DNA from: Bacillus thuringiensis
Lineage (GTDB): Bacteria > Bacillota > Bacilli > Bacillales > Bacillaceae_G
Assembly: GCF_001182785.1 (NCBI RefSeq)
Contig: NZ_CP012099.1
Location: 12,501-27,500 of the forward strand
DNA: 15,000 nucleotides
Direction: 5' to 3'
The position numbers and the translations under genes were made by a program. Shown here one piece after another: positions 1 through 9,682 of the stretch (its first letter is position 1; the number at the start of each line of letters is the position of its first letter). Below the pieces are notes generated by a model that had not been told where the DNA came from, searched no databases, and saw nothing but the letters and a program-made list of their open reading frames with translations.

Positions 1-1405
<1,405 letters not shown>

Positions 1406-1431
1406 ATAATATGTAGCAATGTTATCTAGTT

Positions 1432-1451
1432 TTGAAGGAATATGCCTTCAA
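1432..1451 (+). other. Hairpin in the 23S-5S spacer
   Basis: TTGAAGG at 1432-1438 pairs with CCTTCAA at 1445-1451 around a 6-base loop. It ends three bases before the mature 5S. The 49-base spacer between 23S and 5S contains no tRNA gene. I infer a structural or processing role in the precursor; the pairing itself is seen directly. Confidence 0.5.
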
Positions 1452-1454
1452 TAG

Positions 1455-1570
1455 TTTGGTGATGATGGCAGAGAGGTCACACCCGTTCCCATACCGAACA
1501 CGGAAGTTAAGCTCTCTAGCGCCGATGGTAGTTGGGACCTTGTCCCTGTGAGAGTAGGACGTCGCCAAGC
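1455..1570 (+). rRNA. rrf: 5S ribosomal RNA
   Basis: A complete 116-base 5S gene running from TTTGGTGATG to CGCCAAGC, which pair to form helix I. The conserved central segment with CCCGTTCCCATACCGAACAC and GAAGTTAAGC is present. It lies about 50 bases behind the 23S gene with no tRNA in between and is followed after a few bases by a terminator, so it closes this rRNA operon. The sequence is close to the Bacillus subtilis 5S as I recall it. Confidence 0.98.
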
Positions 1571-1574
1571 AACT

Positions 1575-1608
1575 AAAAACACAAGTCTTTTGACTTGTGT
1601 TTTTTTTA
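1575..1608 (+). terminator. Terminator of the rRNA operon
   Basis: An A-rich left arm ending CACAAGTC (to 1587) pairs with GACTTGTG (from 1592) around a TTTT loop, extended by A-T pairs, then a run of T. The matching A-run on the left makes it potentially bidirectional. The yaaC stop codon (1606-1608, minus strand) lies in the T-tract, so the element probably also ends the converging yaaC transcript. Confidence 0.93.
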
Positions 1609-2607
1609 TTTCCCATGAAATAGGTTAGGTTCTGTTAGTAAAAATGATGAAATATAGTAAGGGATTTTTTGAGCAGAAATATTAAGAAATTGATAAATAA
1701 ATGGATAATCTTCAGAGCCATAGCTTCCAAGTAAGTCATACCACCAATCTGTTTCATACCTAGAAATCATGCTTAAATTATAGAGCAATAAATAATGAAC
1801 GAGGAGTTCAGGTAATACTGGCTTAGGATTTCTAGGATCAGTCGTAAGTGGTAAATAATAAGTATCAGTAAGCTGTTCATAGTATAAAGGAGTACTGTAT
1901 ATAGGATTCCATGACTGAACGGGCGCCGTAAAAAGTAAATTCGATTCATTAGTTTTCTCAGGTACGTATTGCATTGATAAATGCTTACAAGATGTTTCAA
2001 TGTAACGAGAAAATCTCTCTTTAGTCATATGTAATCGATCTAGTAGGTTGACTGAAAAGGAGAGCTCATTTTTAATTGTTGAATCGATTTTATATAAAGT
2101 TGATCCTTTTTGACTATAGCGAAATAAATTTTGTAATTCTGGAATATTTCCCATTAGTTCTAACATGTTAAATTTTTCTGCTTCTAAGTGTTTCATGTGA
2201 AACAGTTGTTCTGCAACATGAGTAAACAATCCATTTTTTTGTATCTTGACCTCATCTTCTAAAAATTGATACCCTTGTTTTTTTCGTTTGCGAGTTGTAA
2301 CGCCATGAGCTAAAACAGTAGTGGATTCAGGATAGTTAGGATCAATGGTTAGTAAGCATGCTTTAAAAAGTTGACTAATTCCATAAAATAACAACATTGG
2401 TTGAATGGAAAATGGAGCTGTCTTATATAATTCATAATAATTTTTCCCGTGTTCTAAGTAATAAATAAAGGGATAACAATTTTCAAAACTTTTTTTTTCG
2501 GCATCCTGAATAGAGGATTTTTCGTAACAACGGGCAAGATAACGTTGTACGTTTTGAGATGAAAAAAAGAAACTTAACTGCTGCCAAGTACAAGATGTTT
2601 GATGCAT
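1606..2607 (-). CDS. yaaC: YaaC-like protein of unknown function
   Basis: A 333-residue protein resembling the YaaC family found next to guaB in Bacillus; its biochemical role is not known to me. The assignment rests on size (the B. subtilis protein is of similar length), position between an rRNA operon and divergent guaB, and overall composition. The protein is rich in Tyr, Phe and Leu but has no clear signal peptide, membrane helix, P-loop or metal-binding motif that I can recognise. The ATG at 2605-2607 is preceded by AAAAGGAG (2616-2623) at good spacing, which fixes the start. A promoter with an extended -10 lies just upstream. The gene converges on the rRNA operon, with its stop codon in that operon's terminator T-tract. 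It is more AT-rich than its neighbours. Confidence 0.85.
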   Translation of the reverse strand: MHQTSCTWQQLSFFFSSQNVQRYLARCYEKSSIQDAEKKSFENCYPFIYYLEHGKNYYELYKTAPFSIQPMLLFYGISQLFKACLLTIDPNYPESTTVLAHGVTTRKRKKQGYQFLEDEVKIQKNGLFTHVAEQLFHMKHLEAEKFNMLELMGNIPELQNLFRYSQKGSTLYKIDSTIKNELSFSVNLLDRLHMTKERFSRYIETSCKHLSMQYVPEKTNESNLLFTAPVQSWNPIYSTPLYYEQLTDTYYLPLTTDPRNPKPVLPELLVHYLLLYNLSMISRYETDWWYDLLGSYGSEDYPFIYQFLNISAQKIPYYISSFLLTEPNLFHGK

Positions 2608-2634
2608 ATATTACGCTCCTTTTATTGTCTAAAA

Positions 2635-2656
2635 ATTCTAACATATATATACGTCC

Positions 2657-2663
<7 letters not shown>
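2635..2663 (-). promoter_or_regulatory. Predicted sigma-A promoter of yaaC
   Basis: On the minus strand CTGTCA (2658-2663) is followed by a 17-base spacer and TAGAAT (2635-2640), preceded by TG in the extended -10 position. The -35 box coincides with the -35 box of the divergent guaB promoter. Transcription would start about 20 bases before the yaaC start codon, upstream of its ribosome binding site. Confidence 0.7.
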
Positions 2664-4186
<1,523 letters not shown>

Positions 4187-4198
4187 TGTCTTATATAC

Positions 4199-4238
4199 AA
4201 ATAGACAGAGATTTGATATCTCTGTCTATTTTTTTTTG
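4199..4238 (+). terminator. Terminator of guaB
   Basis: ATAGACAGAGAT (4201-4212) pairs perfectly with ATCTCTGTCTAT (4218-4229) around a 5-base loop, followed by a run of T to 4238. It begins 14 bases after the guaB stop codon. The extended -10 of the next promoter lies only a few bases beyond it. Confidence 0.95.
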
Positions 4239-4242
4239 ATTA

Positions 4243-4251
4243 TGTTAGAAT
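4243..4251 (+). promoter_or_regulatory. Predicted extended -10 promoter of dacA
   Basis: TGTTAGAAT is an extended -10 element (TGn plus TAGAAT, one mismatch from consensus). The place where a -35 would be expected (about 4223-4228) lies inside the right arm of the guaB terminator and shows no good hexamer. The predicted start site is about 32 bases before the dacA start codon. Confidence 0.6.
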
Positions 4252-4290
4252 AACGGTTATGTGAGTACATAGATATTGGGGGTAGCAAAA

Positions 4291-5607
4291 GTGAAAGGTA
4301 TGTTTTGCAAAAGATTCATTGCTTTGGTAACAGTGCTTACACTAGCTTGTAGCATTTTTATGCCATATAGCAATGCATCAGCTGAAACAGGAGCCGCTTT
4401 AAACATTGAAGCAGGTGCGGCAATTTTAGTAGAAGCGAATTCTGGAAAAATTTTATATCAAAAGAATGCAGAGGAATTATTATCCATCGCTAGTATGACA
4501 AAGATGATGAGTGAATATTTAGTTCACGAAGCAGTGGATAAAGGAAAACTTAAGTGGGACCAGAAAATTAAGGTTTCTGAATATGCATATAAGGTTTCAC
4601 AAGATGCTTCATTATCAAATGTTGCATTAGAAAATGGTGGCTCTTATACAGTAAAAGAGTTATATGAGGCAATGGCAATCTTTTCTGCAAATGGTGCAAC
4701 GATTGCATTAGCAGAAGCAATTGCAGGTAAAGAAGTAGATTTCGTAAAAATGATGAATGATAAATCGAAAGAACTAGGATTGAAAAATTATAAATTTGTC
4801 AATTCTACAGGTTTAACGAATAAAGATTTAAAGGGAATGCATCCTGAAGGAACAACAGCGGATGAAGAAAATAAAATGTCTGCAAAGGATGTTGCAACTT
4901 TAGCACAACATTTAATTAAAGATTATCCAAAAGTATTAGATACAGCAAAAATTCCTAAAAAAGAATTCCGTCCAGAAAAAGAGAAGTTTGCAATGTCAAA
5001 CTGGAACTGGATGTTAAAGGGCTTAGTTAAAGAATATGATGGCGTAGATGGTCTGAAAACAGGCTCAACTCCAGAAGCAGGAGATTGCTTCACTGGTACG
5101 GTTGAAAGAAACGGTATGCGTTTTATTTCTGTAGTTATTAAAACAAGTTCTCATACAGCACGTTTTGATGAAACAAAGAAGCTATATGATTATGGATTTG
5201 CTAACTTTGAAGTGAAACAAATGTATAAAAAAGGTTCTTCAGTAAAAGGACAAGAAACAGTACGAGTAGAAAATGCGAAAGATAAAGATGTAGCAGTTCA
5301 AACGAAACAAGCTATTTCACTTCCAGTGCCAAAAGGAAGTAAAGATGTTTATAAAACAGAATTAAAAGAATCAAGTAAGGGACAAGAAGCACCTATTAAA
5401 AAGGGAGCTGCGCTTGGTCAAATGGTAATTACGCCAAAAGATACAAACGACCCTGGATTTTTAACTGGTAAGTCGTTGCAAGTGGATCTTGTAACAACAT
5501 CTGAAGTAGAAGAAGCAAACTGGTTTACTCGTGCTATGCGCGGAATTGGTTCATTCTTTAGTGGTATGTGGAATAGTGCTGTTGATACAGTAAAAGGTTG
5601 GTTTTAG
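4291..5607 (+). CDS. dacA: D-alanyl-D-alanine carboxypeptidase (penicillin-binding protein 5)
   Basis: Membrane-anchored low-molecular-weight PBP that removes the terminal D-Ala from peptidoglycan pentapeptides outside the cell. I chose the GTG at 4291 (438 residues) because GGGGGT at 4278-4283 is a well spaced ribosome binding site; an in-frame TTG at 4276 overlaps that site and is unlikely. A signal peptide covers about residues 1-31, with basic KRF, a hydrophobic core and an Ala-Ser-Ala cleavage site. The active-site motifs are all present: Ser68-Met-Thr-Lys71, Ser132-Ala-Asn134 and Lys256-Thr-Gly258. A C-terminal PBP5 beta domain follows. The last 29 or so residues (from NWFTRAMRGIGSFF) form an amphipathic helix, the usual membrane anchor. 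It is monocistronic between two terminators. Confidence 0.97.
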   Translation: MKGMFCKRFIALVTVLTLACSIFMPYSNASAETGAALNIEAGAAILVEANSGKILYQKNAEELLSIASMTKMMSEYLVHEAVDKGKLKWDQKIKVSEYAYKVSQDASLSNVALENGGSYTVKELYEAMAIFSANGATIALAEAIAGKEVDFVKMMNDKSKELGLKNYKFVNSTGLTNKDLKGMHPEGTTADEENKMSAKDVATLAQHLIKDYPKVLDTAKIPKKEFRPEKEKFAMSNWNWMLKGLVKEYDGVDGLKTGSTPEAGDCFTGTVERNGMRFISVVIKTSSHTARFDETKKLYDYGFANFEVKQMYKKGSSVKGQETVRVENAKDKDVAVQTKQAISLPVPKGSKDVYKTELKESSKGQEAPIKKGAALGQMVITPKDTNDPGFLTGKSLQVDLVTTSEVEEANWFTRAMRGIGSFFSGMWNSAVDTVKGWF

Positions 5608-5637
5608 AAGCTCCTCATGGTAGGGGCTTTTTTTTTA
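5608..5637 (+). terminator. Terminator of dacA
   Basis: AAGCTCCT (5608-5615) pairs with AGGGGCTT (5622-5629), including one G-T pair, around a 6-base loop, and is followed by T to 5637. It starts directly after the dacA stop codon. Confidence 0.9.
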
Positions 5638-5672
5638 TTCCTATTTTTCATACCGACTTTATGAAAAAGTAG

Positions 5673-5703
5673 TAGACAAGCATCTGATAGTTAGTGGTAG
5701 AAT
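5673..5703 (+). promoter_or_regulatory. Predicted promoter of pdxST
   Basis: TGGTAGAAT at 5695-5703 is an extended -10 element. TAGACA at 5673-5678 is a possible -35, though the 19-base spacer is longer than ideal, so the extended -10 probably carries most of the recognition. The leader to the pdxS start is about 58 bases; I see no clear riboswitch or attenuator in it. Confidence 0.55.
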
Positions 5704-5768
5704 GTAAGAGTATTCTTAATTTTCGCCTTTAACGGGGGAAAGCAATTCACCTAGGGGGGTTTTTGTAC

Positions 5769-6656
5769 ATGACAAATGTAACAGGGACAGAGCGTGTAAA
5801 ACGTGGAATGGCAGAAATGCAAAAAGGCGGCGTTATTATGGACGTAATTAACGCTGAACAAGCAAAAATTGCAGAAGAGGCAGGCGCAGTTGCCGTTATG
5901 GCATTAGAGCGTGTACCAGCAGACATTCGTGCAGCAGGTGGCGTTTCTCGTATGGCAGACCCAACAATCGTTGAAGAAGTTATGGGTGCAGTGTCAATTC
6001 CGGTTATGGCAAAATGCCGTATCGGTCACCTTGTAGAAGCACGTGTATTAGAATCATTAGGGGTAGACTATATCGATGAGAGTGAAGTATTAACTCCTGC
6101 TGATGAAGTATACCATTTAAATAAACGTGATTACACAGTTCCATTTGTATGTGGTTGCCGTGATATCGGAGAAGCTGCACGTCGTATTGCAGAAGGTGCA
6201 TCTATGCTTCGTACAAAAGGTGAACCAGGAACAGGAAACATTGTAGAGGCAGTGCGTCATATGCGCCAAGTCAATGCAGAAATCCGTCAAGTTGCGAGTC
6301 TACGTGAAGATGAGTTAATGACATATGCAAAAAATACTGGTGCTCCTTACGAAGTATTACTTGAAATTAAACGTCTTGGTCGCTTACCAGTTGTAAACTT
6401 TGCGGCAGGTGGTATAGCAACGCCAGCAGATGCTGCATTAATGATGCAACTTGGTGCTGATGGGGTATTTGTTGGATCTGGTATCTTCAAATCAGAAAAC
6501 CCAGAGAGATTTGCACGTGCAATCGTTGAAGCAACGACTCATTATGAAGATTATGAACTAATTGCAAGCCTTTCTAAAGGGTTAGGTAATGCAATGAAGG
6601 GTATCGAAATTTCAACGTTATTACCAGAACAACGCATGCAAGAGCGTGGATGGTAA
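5769..6656 (+). CDS. pdxS: Pyridoxal 5'-phosphate synthase, lyase subunit PdxS
   Basis: Synthase subunit of the DXP-independent vitamin B6 pathway. It condenses ribose 5-phosphate, glyceraldehyde 3-phosphate and ammonia into PLP, in a dodecamer that receives ammonia from PdxT. I chose the ATG at 5769 (295 residues, one more than the B. subtilis enzyme) because AGGGGGG at 5753-5759 is its binding site; an in-frame TTG two codons earlier is less likely. Visible landmarks are [19 protein letters not shown] near the start with Asp25, MAKCRIGH with Schiff-base Lys82, the phosphate-binding region [10 protein letters not shown] with Lys150, [15 protein letters not shown], and FVGSGIFKS. The C-terminus [12 protein letters not shown] is typical. 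A cysteine stands beside Lys82 where B. subtilis has alanine. pdxT follows after 18 bases. Confidence 0.98.
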   Translation: MTNVTGTERVKRGMAEMQKGGVIMDVINAEQAKIAEEAGAVAVMALERVPADIRAAGGVSRMADPTIVEEVMGAVSIPVMAKCRIGHLVEARVLESLGVDYIDESEVLTPADEVYHLNKRDYTVPFVCGCRDIGEAARRIAEGASMLRTKGEPGTGNIVEAVRHMRQVNAEIRQVASLREDELMTYAKNTGAPYEVLLEIKRLGRLPVVNFAAGGIATPADAALMMQLGADGVFVGSGIFKSENPERFARAIVEATTHYEDYELIASLSKGLGNAMKGIEISTLLPEQRMQERGW

Positions 6657-6674
6657 TTAAAGGAGAACTTTAAA

Positions 6675-7265
6675 ATGGTGAAAATCGGTGTACTAGGTCT
6701 TCAAGGTGCAGTTCGTGAGCATATAAAATCAGTTGAAGCAAGTGGTGCAGAAGCTGTTGTTGTAAAGCGTATAGAGCAACTTGAAGAGATTGATGGTCTT
6801 ATTTTACCAGGCGGTGAAAGTACAACAATGCGCCGTCTTATTGATAAGTATGCTTTCATGGAACCACTTCGCACATTTGCAAAGTCTGGTAAACCAATGT
6901 TTGGTACATGTGCAGGGATGATTCTTCTTGCGAAAACACTTATTGGCTATGAAGAAGCACATATTGGTGCTATGGATATTACAGTTGAGCGCAATGCGTT
7001 CGGGCGCCAAAAGGATAGTTTTGAAGCTGCGCTTTCAATTGAAGGCGTGGGTGAAGACTTCGTTGGTGTATTTATCCGTGCGCCGTATGTTGTAGAGGTA
7101 GCTGATAATGTTGAAGTGCTTTCTAAGCATGGTGACCGAATGGTAGCGGTAAGGCAAGATCAGTTTTTAGCTGCTTCATTCCATCCGGAATTAACAGATG
7201 ATCATCGTGTAACAGCATACTTTGTTGAAATGGTAAAAGAAGCGAAAATGAAAAAAGTTGTATAA
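6675..7265 (+). CDS. pdxT: Pyridoxal 5'-phosphate synthase, glutaminase subunit PdxT
   Basis: Class I glutamine amidotransferase that hydrolyses glutamine and passes ammonia to PdxS within the PLP synthase complex. The 196-residue length is that of the family. The catalytic triad is complete: Cys79 in GTCAGM, and His170 and Glu172 in SFHPELT. The glutamine-binding LPGGEST lies at residues 44-50. The ATG is preceded by AAAGGAG in the 18-base gap after pdxS, so the two genes are one operon. No terminator follows directly; the first strong downstream stop signal is the T-box terminator in front of serS, so read-through from pdxST into the serS leader is possible. Confidence 0.98.
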   Translation: MVKIGVLGLQGAVREHIKSVEASGAEAVVVKRIEQLEEIDGLILPGGESTTMRRLIDKYAFMEPLRTFAKSGKPMFGTCAGMILLAKTLIGYEEAHIGAMDITVERNAFGRQKDSFEAALSIEGVGEDFVGVFIRAPYVVEVADNVEVLSKHGDRMVAVRQDQFLAASFHPELTDDHRVTAYFVEMVKEAKMKKVV

Positions 7266-7270
7266 GTAAC

Positions 7271-7299
7271 TTGCAACTTGTATAAGATTATAGTAAATT
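7271..7299 (+). promoter_or_regulatory. Possible promoter of the serS leader
   Basis: TTGCAA (7271-7276) and TAAATT (7294-7299) are separated by 17 bases, a moderate sigma-A match placed suitably upstream of the T-box leader. Other AT-rich hexamers nearby (for example TATAAA at 7314) cannot be excluded. Confidence 0.35.
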
Positions 7300-7321
7300 G
7301 ATGGTAACAATTTTATAAAAT

Positions 7322-7561
7322 AAGCGTGTTGATAGGAAATAGTAACAAATGTTGTTTCTTATAGAGAGTCGATGGTTGGTGGAAATCGATAGAAACAGTT
7401 TGTGAATCCATCCTGGAATGGAATGTGGAACATCTTTTGGATTAGTAAGCATTCCCGGTGAAGAGCCGTTATTTCTACTTGAGAGGAAAGCGGTAATGCT
7501 TTCAACTAGGGTGGCAACGCGGGTTAACTCCCGTCCCTTTATATAGGGACGGGAGTTTTTT
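7322..7561 (+). promoter_or_regulatory. T-box riboswitch controlling serS, UCC (serine) specifier
   Basis: A complete tRNA-sensing leader. In stem I, AGGA (7334-7337) pairs with TCCT (7411-7414). The specifier loop has the conserved AGTA on the left (7341-7344) and GAA-TCC-A on the right, so the specifier codon is TCC at 7407-7409. Above it TGTTTCT pairs with AGAAACA, and TCGAT with ATCGA. A stem III lies between AAGCATT (7447-7453) and AATGCTT (7495-7501). The T-box core AGGGTGGCAACGCGGG is at 7508-7523, and its TGGC would pair with the GCCA end of an uncharged tRNA. The terminator follows in the same leader. Uncharged tRNA-Ser should favour the antiterminator and allow serS transcription. 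The 328 bases between pdxT and serS contain only this leader and its promoter. Confidence 0.95.
7526..7561 (+). terminator. Regulated terminator of the serS T-box
   Basis: AACTCCCGTCCC (7526-7537) pairs perfectly with GGGACGGGAGTT (7546-7557) around an 8-base loop, followed by T to 7561. The left arm is adjacent to the T-box core, whose bases form the competing antiterminator. It also is the first strong terminator after pdxT. Confidence 0.95.
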
Positions 7562-7592
7562 GTGTTTTATAAAATAAAAGGAGGAGTATATA

Positions 7593-8867
7593 ATGCTTGA
7601 TATTAAATTTTTACGTACAAACTTTGAAGAAGTAAAAGCGAAATTACAGCATAGAGGTGAAGATCTAACTGATTTCGGACGTTTTGAAGAACTGGATACG
7701 AGAAGAAGAGAACTACTTGTTCAGACAGAAGAATTAAAAAGTAAACGTAATGAAGTATCTCAACAAATCTCTGTATTAAAGCGCGAAAAGAAAGATGCAG
7801 AAGCTCTAATTTTAGAAATGCGTGAGGTTGGAGAAAAAGTAAAGGATTTTGATAACGAACTTCGCACAGTTGAAGAAGACTTAGAAAGATTAATGTTATC
7901 TATTCCAAATATCCCTCATGAGTCTGCTCCAGTCGGTGAAACAGAGGATGATAATGTAGTAGCGCGTACTTGGGGAGACGTGAAAGAATTTACTTTTGAA
8001 CCAAAGCCACATTGGGATCTTGCTACTGATTTAGGAATTTTAGATTTTGAACGCGCTGGGAAAGTAACAGGAAGCCGCTTCGTATTTTACAAAGGTGCTG
8101 GTGCAAGATTAGAGCGTGCTTTAATTAGCTTTATGCTGGATCTTCATACTGATGAGCATGGATATGAAGAAGTATTACCTCCATATATGGTAAACCGTGC
8201 AAGTATGACAGGAACAGGACAACTTCCAAAGTTTGAAGAAGATGCATTCCGTATTGAAAGTGAAGACTATTTCTTAATTCCAACGGCTGAAGTACCTGTA
8301 ACGAATATGCATCGTGATGAGATTTTAAATAAAGAGCAATTGCCTATAAGATATGCTGCATTTAGTTCTTGCTTCCGTTCTGAAGCAGGTTCAGCTGGTC
8401 GCGATACACGCGGTTTAATTCGCCAGCATCAGTTCAATAAAGTAGAGCTTGTAAAGTTCGTAAAACCAGAAGATTCTTATGAAGAGTTAGAAAAATTAAC
8501 AAATGATGCAGAACGCGTGTTACAATTATTAGAGTTGCCATATCGCGTTATGAGCATGTGCACAGGCGATTTAGGATTTACAGCAGCGAAGAAATACGAT
8601 ATTGAAGTATGGATTCCAAGCTATGGCACATATCGTGAAATTTCTTCTTGTAGTAACTTTGAAGCTTTCCAAGCGAGACGTGCAAATATCCGTTTCCGCC
8701 GTGAGCCAAACGGAAAACCAGAACATGTCCATACATTAAATGGATCTGGTCTTGCAATTGGACGTACGGTTGCAGCTATTTTAGAGAACTACCAACAAGA
8801 AGATGGTACAATTATAATTCCAGAAGTTCTTCGCCCTTATATGGGAGGAAAAACAGTTATTAAGTAA
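7593..8867 (+). CDS. serS: Seryl-tRNA synthetase
   Basis: Class II aminoacyl-tRNA synthetase that charges tRNA-Ser (and tRNA-Sec where present) with serine in the cytosol. The 424 residues match the family. The N-terminal 110 or so residues, rich in Lys, Glu, Arg and Leu, form the long coiled-coil arm that grips the variable arm of tRNA-Ser. The catalytic domain shows TAEVPVTN, class II motif 2 starting FRSE at residues 261-264 and continuing with [16 protein letters not shown], and motif 3 GSGLAIGRT at 384-392 with its invariant Arg391. The ATG follows AAAGGAGGAG at 7577-7586. Expression is set by the T-box leader just upstream. A class II tRNA-Ser gene lies 154 bases downstream. Confidence 0.98.
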   Translation: MLDIKFLRTNFEEVKAKLQHRGEDLTDFGRFEELDTRRRELLVQTEELKSKRNEVSQQISVLKREKKDAEALILEMREVGEKVKDFDNELRTVEEDLERLMLSIPNIPHESAPVGETEDDNVVARTWGDVKEFTFEPKPHWDLATDLGILDFERAGKVTGSRFVFYKGAGARLERALISFMLDLHTDEHGYEEVLPPYMVNRASMTGTGQLPKFEEDAFRIESEDYFLIPTAEVPVTNMHRDEILNKEQLPIRYAAFSSCFRSEAGSAGRDTRGLIRQHQFNKVELVKFVKPEDSYEELEKLTNDAERVLQLLELPYRVMSMCTGDLGFTAAKKYDIEVWIPSYGTYREISSCSNFEAFQARRANIRFRREPNGKPEHVHTLNGSGLAIGRTVAAILENYQQEDGTIIIPEVLRPYMGGKTVIK

Positions 8868-8929
8868 ATTTAAACATTCATCGGTATGAGTGATTGGTAA
8901 TTATGAGCGTTGTCAGTACTGTAATGTAG

Positions 8930-8970
8930 GAGAGGGGAAGTAAAATTTTCCTTTCCTCATAATTTATTTT
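8930..8970 (+). terminator. Weak candidate terminator after serS
   Basis: GAGGGGA can pair with TTTCCTC (including two G-T pairs) around a long loop near 8932-8958, followed by AT-rich sequence rather than a clean T-run. It is the only structure I see between serS and the tRNA promoter, and I am not confident that it terminates. Confidence 0.3.
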
Positions 8971-8977
8971 AGTAGGG

Positions 8978-9006
8978 TTGACTAACTGTTTTTCTTTTGA
9001 TATTAT
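8978..9006 (+). promoter_or_regulatory. Promoter of tRNA-Ser
   Basis: TTGACT (8978-8983), a 17-base spacer and TATTAT (9001-9006): each hexamer differs from consensus at one base. The predicted start falls about 9 bases before the mature tRNA. This separates tRNA expression from the T-box-regulated serS unit. Confidence 0.88.
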
Positions 9007-9021
9007 ATTTGATGTCAATAT

Positions 9022-9114
9022 GGAGGTATACCCAAGTCCGGCTGAAGGGATCGGTCTTGAAAACCGACAGGCGGCGAGAGTCGCGCGGGGGTTCGAATCC
9101 CTCTACCTCCTCCA
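9022..9114 (+). tRNA. tRNA-Ser (anticodon UGA), CCA encoded
   Basis: A 93-base class II tRNA. The acceptor arm GGAGGTA (9022-9028) pairs with TACCTCC (9104-9110). The anticodon stem TCGGT/ACCGA encloses the loop CTTGAAA, giving anticodon TGA at 9058-9060, which reads UCA and probably other UCN codons. A long GC-rich variable arm (about 9070-9085) is the main serine identity feature. The T-arm GGTTCGAATCC is present and CCA is encoded at 9112-9114. The discriminator base (73) is T at 9111, whereas bacterial serine tRNAs usually carry G. The gene has its own promoter and a terminator downstream, so it is transcribed alone. Confidence 0.97.
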
Positions 9115-9153
9115 GATATAATTGACAACAGCGCATATAAGTGGAGATTGGAG

Positions 9154-9186
9154 AACTCGTTACCAACACGTAACGAGTTTTTATTT
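9154..9186 (+). terminator. Terminator of tRNA-Ser
   Basis: AACTCGTTAC (9154-9163) pairs perfectly with GTAACGAGTT (9170-9179) around a 6-base loop, followed by TTTTATTTT. It lies about 40 bases after the tRNA. Confidence 0.92.
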
Positions 9187-9280
9187 TAAAACCAATCATA
9201 AAGTATGGTGTAAGGCAATTTTGTCCTTATTACACACTCATATTCCGATGATTATCTTCATAGATATGAAAGGAGTCAAC

Positions 9281-9673
9281 ATGGATCTTATTATACAAAC
9301 GTTTCCTTTAGATGGAAAAACTTTATATTATGTACAATGTCCTGTCTGTAAGAACAATAGAATTTTAAACAGTGGTGCAAATGTGTCACGCATTATAAGT
9401 GATGATACATTCCGTAAACTTTGTGGTTGCACTTGTGATGTAAAGCAAGCTGAGAAAAAAGTAGAGGCGCCAAAAAAGGTTGAAAAACCAGCTGTAAAGA
9501 AAGAGGCAGCTCCAAAACGTACAGGTAAAGTATTAACGGCAGTGATTAACGGGAAAGAAATGACTGTTAAAGAGATTGCTGAAGCATACGATATTAGTAC
9601 AAGTACTGTTCGTCAGCGTATTAACGCAGGAAAACCTGAGAGTGAAATTATTGCTCCAACAAAGAAGAAGTAA
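9281..9673 (+). CDS. Small Cys-rich protein with C-terminal helix-turn-helix-like segment, unknown function
   Basis: I cannot name this 130-residue protein. The N-terminal part holds a CPVC pair at Cys20 and Cys23 and a CGCTC cluster at Cys48, Cys50 and Cys52, which could bind zinc. Residues 55-80 are a Lys/Ala/Pro/Glu-rich linker with repeated KKVE and PKK units. Residues 94-118, beginning MTVKEIAEAYDISTSTVRQR, read like a helix-turn-helix, and the tail ends in Lys-Lys-Lys. I chose the ATG at 9281 because AAAGGAG ends 5 bases upstream; the frame stays open further upstream only through the tRNA terminator region, which cannot be coding. No convincing sigma-A promoter is visible. It stands alone between the tRNA terminator and a strong palindromic terminator. 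DNA or RNA binding is an inference. Confidence 0.85.
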   Translation: MDLIIQTFPLDGKTLYYVQCPVCKNNRILNSGANVSRIISDDTFRKLCGCTCDVKQAEKKVEAPKKVEKPAVKKEAAPKRTGKVLTAVINGKEMTVKEIAEAYDISTSTVRQRINAGKPESEIIAPTKKK

Positions 9674-9682
9674 TTTAATAGG

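Noticed and set aside
4276..4290. TTG at 4276 as dacA start
   Set aside because: It overlaps the ribosome binding site that fits the GTG at 4291.
5704..5768. Possible riboswitch or attenuator in the pdxS leader
   Set aside because: The G-rich stretches look like a ribosome binding site region and no stable hairpin with a T-run or known motif could be drawn.
9022..9186. Attachment site or integrated element at tRNA-Ser
   Set aside because: No integrase gene and no duplicated tRNA 3' end is present in the window.
9238..9266. A sigma-E-like sporulation promoter (TCATATT, 14-base spacer, CATAGATA) before the Cys-rich gene
   Set aside because: The -35 fits well but the -10 has two mismatches, and transcription would begin inside the ribosome binding site, so a translated message is unlikely.
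9122..9280. An upstream extension of the Cys-rich protein
   Set aside because: The open frame passes through the tRNA terminator hairpin, and the ATG at 9281 has a good ribosome binding site.
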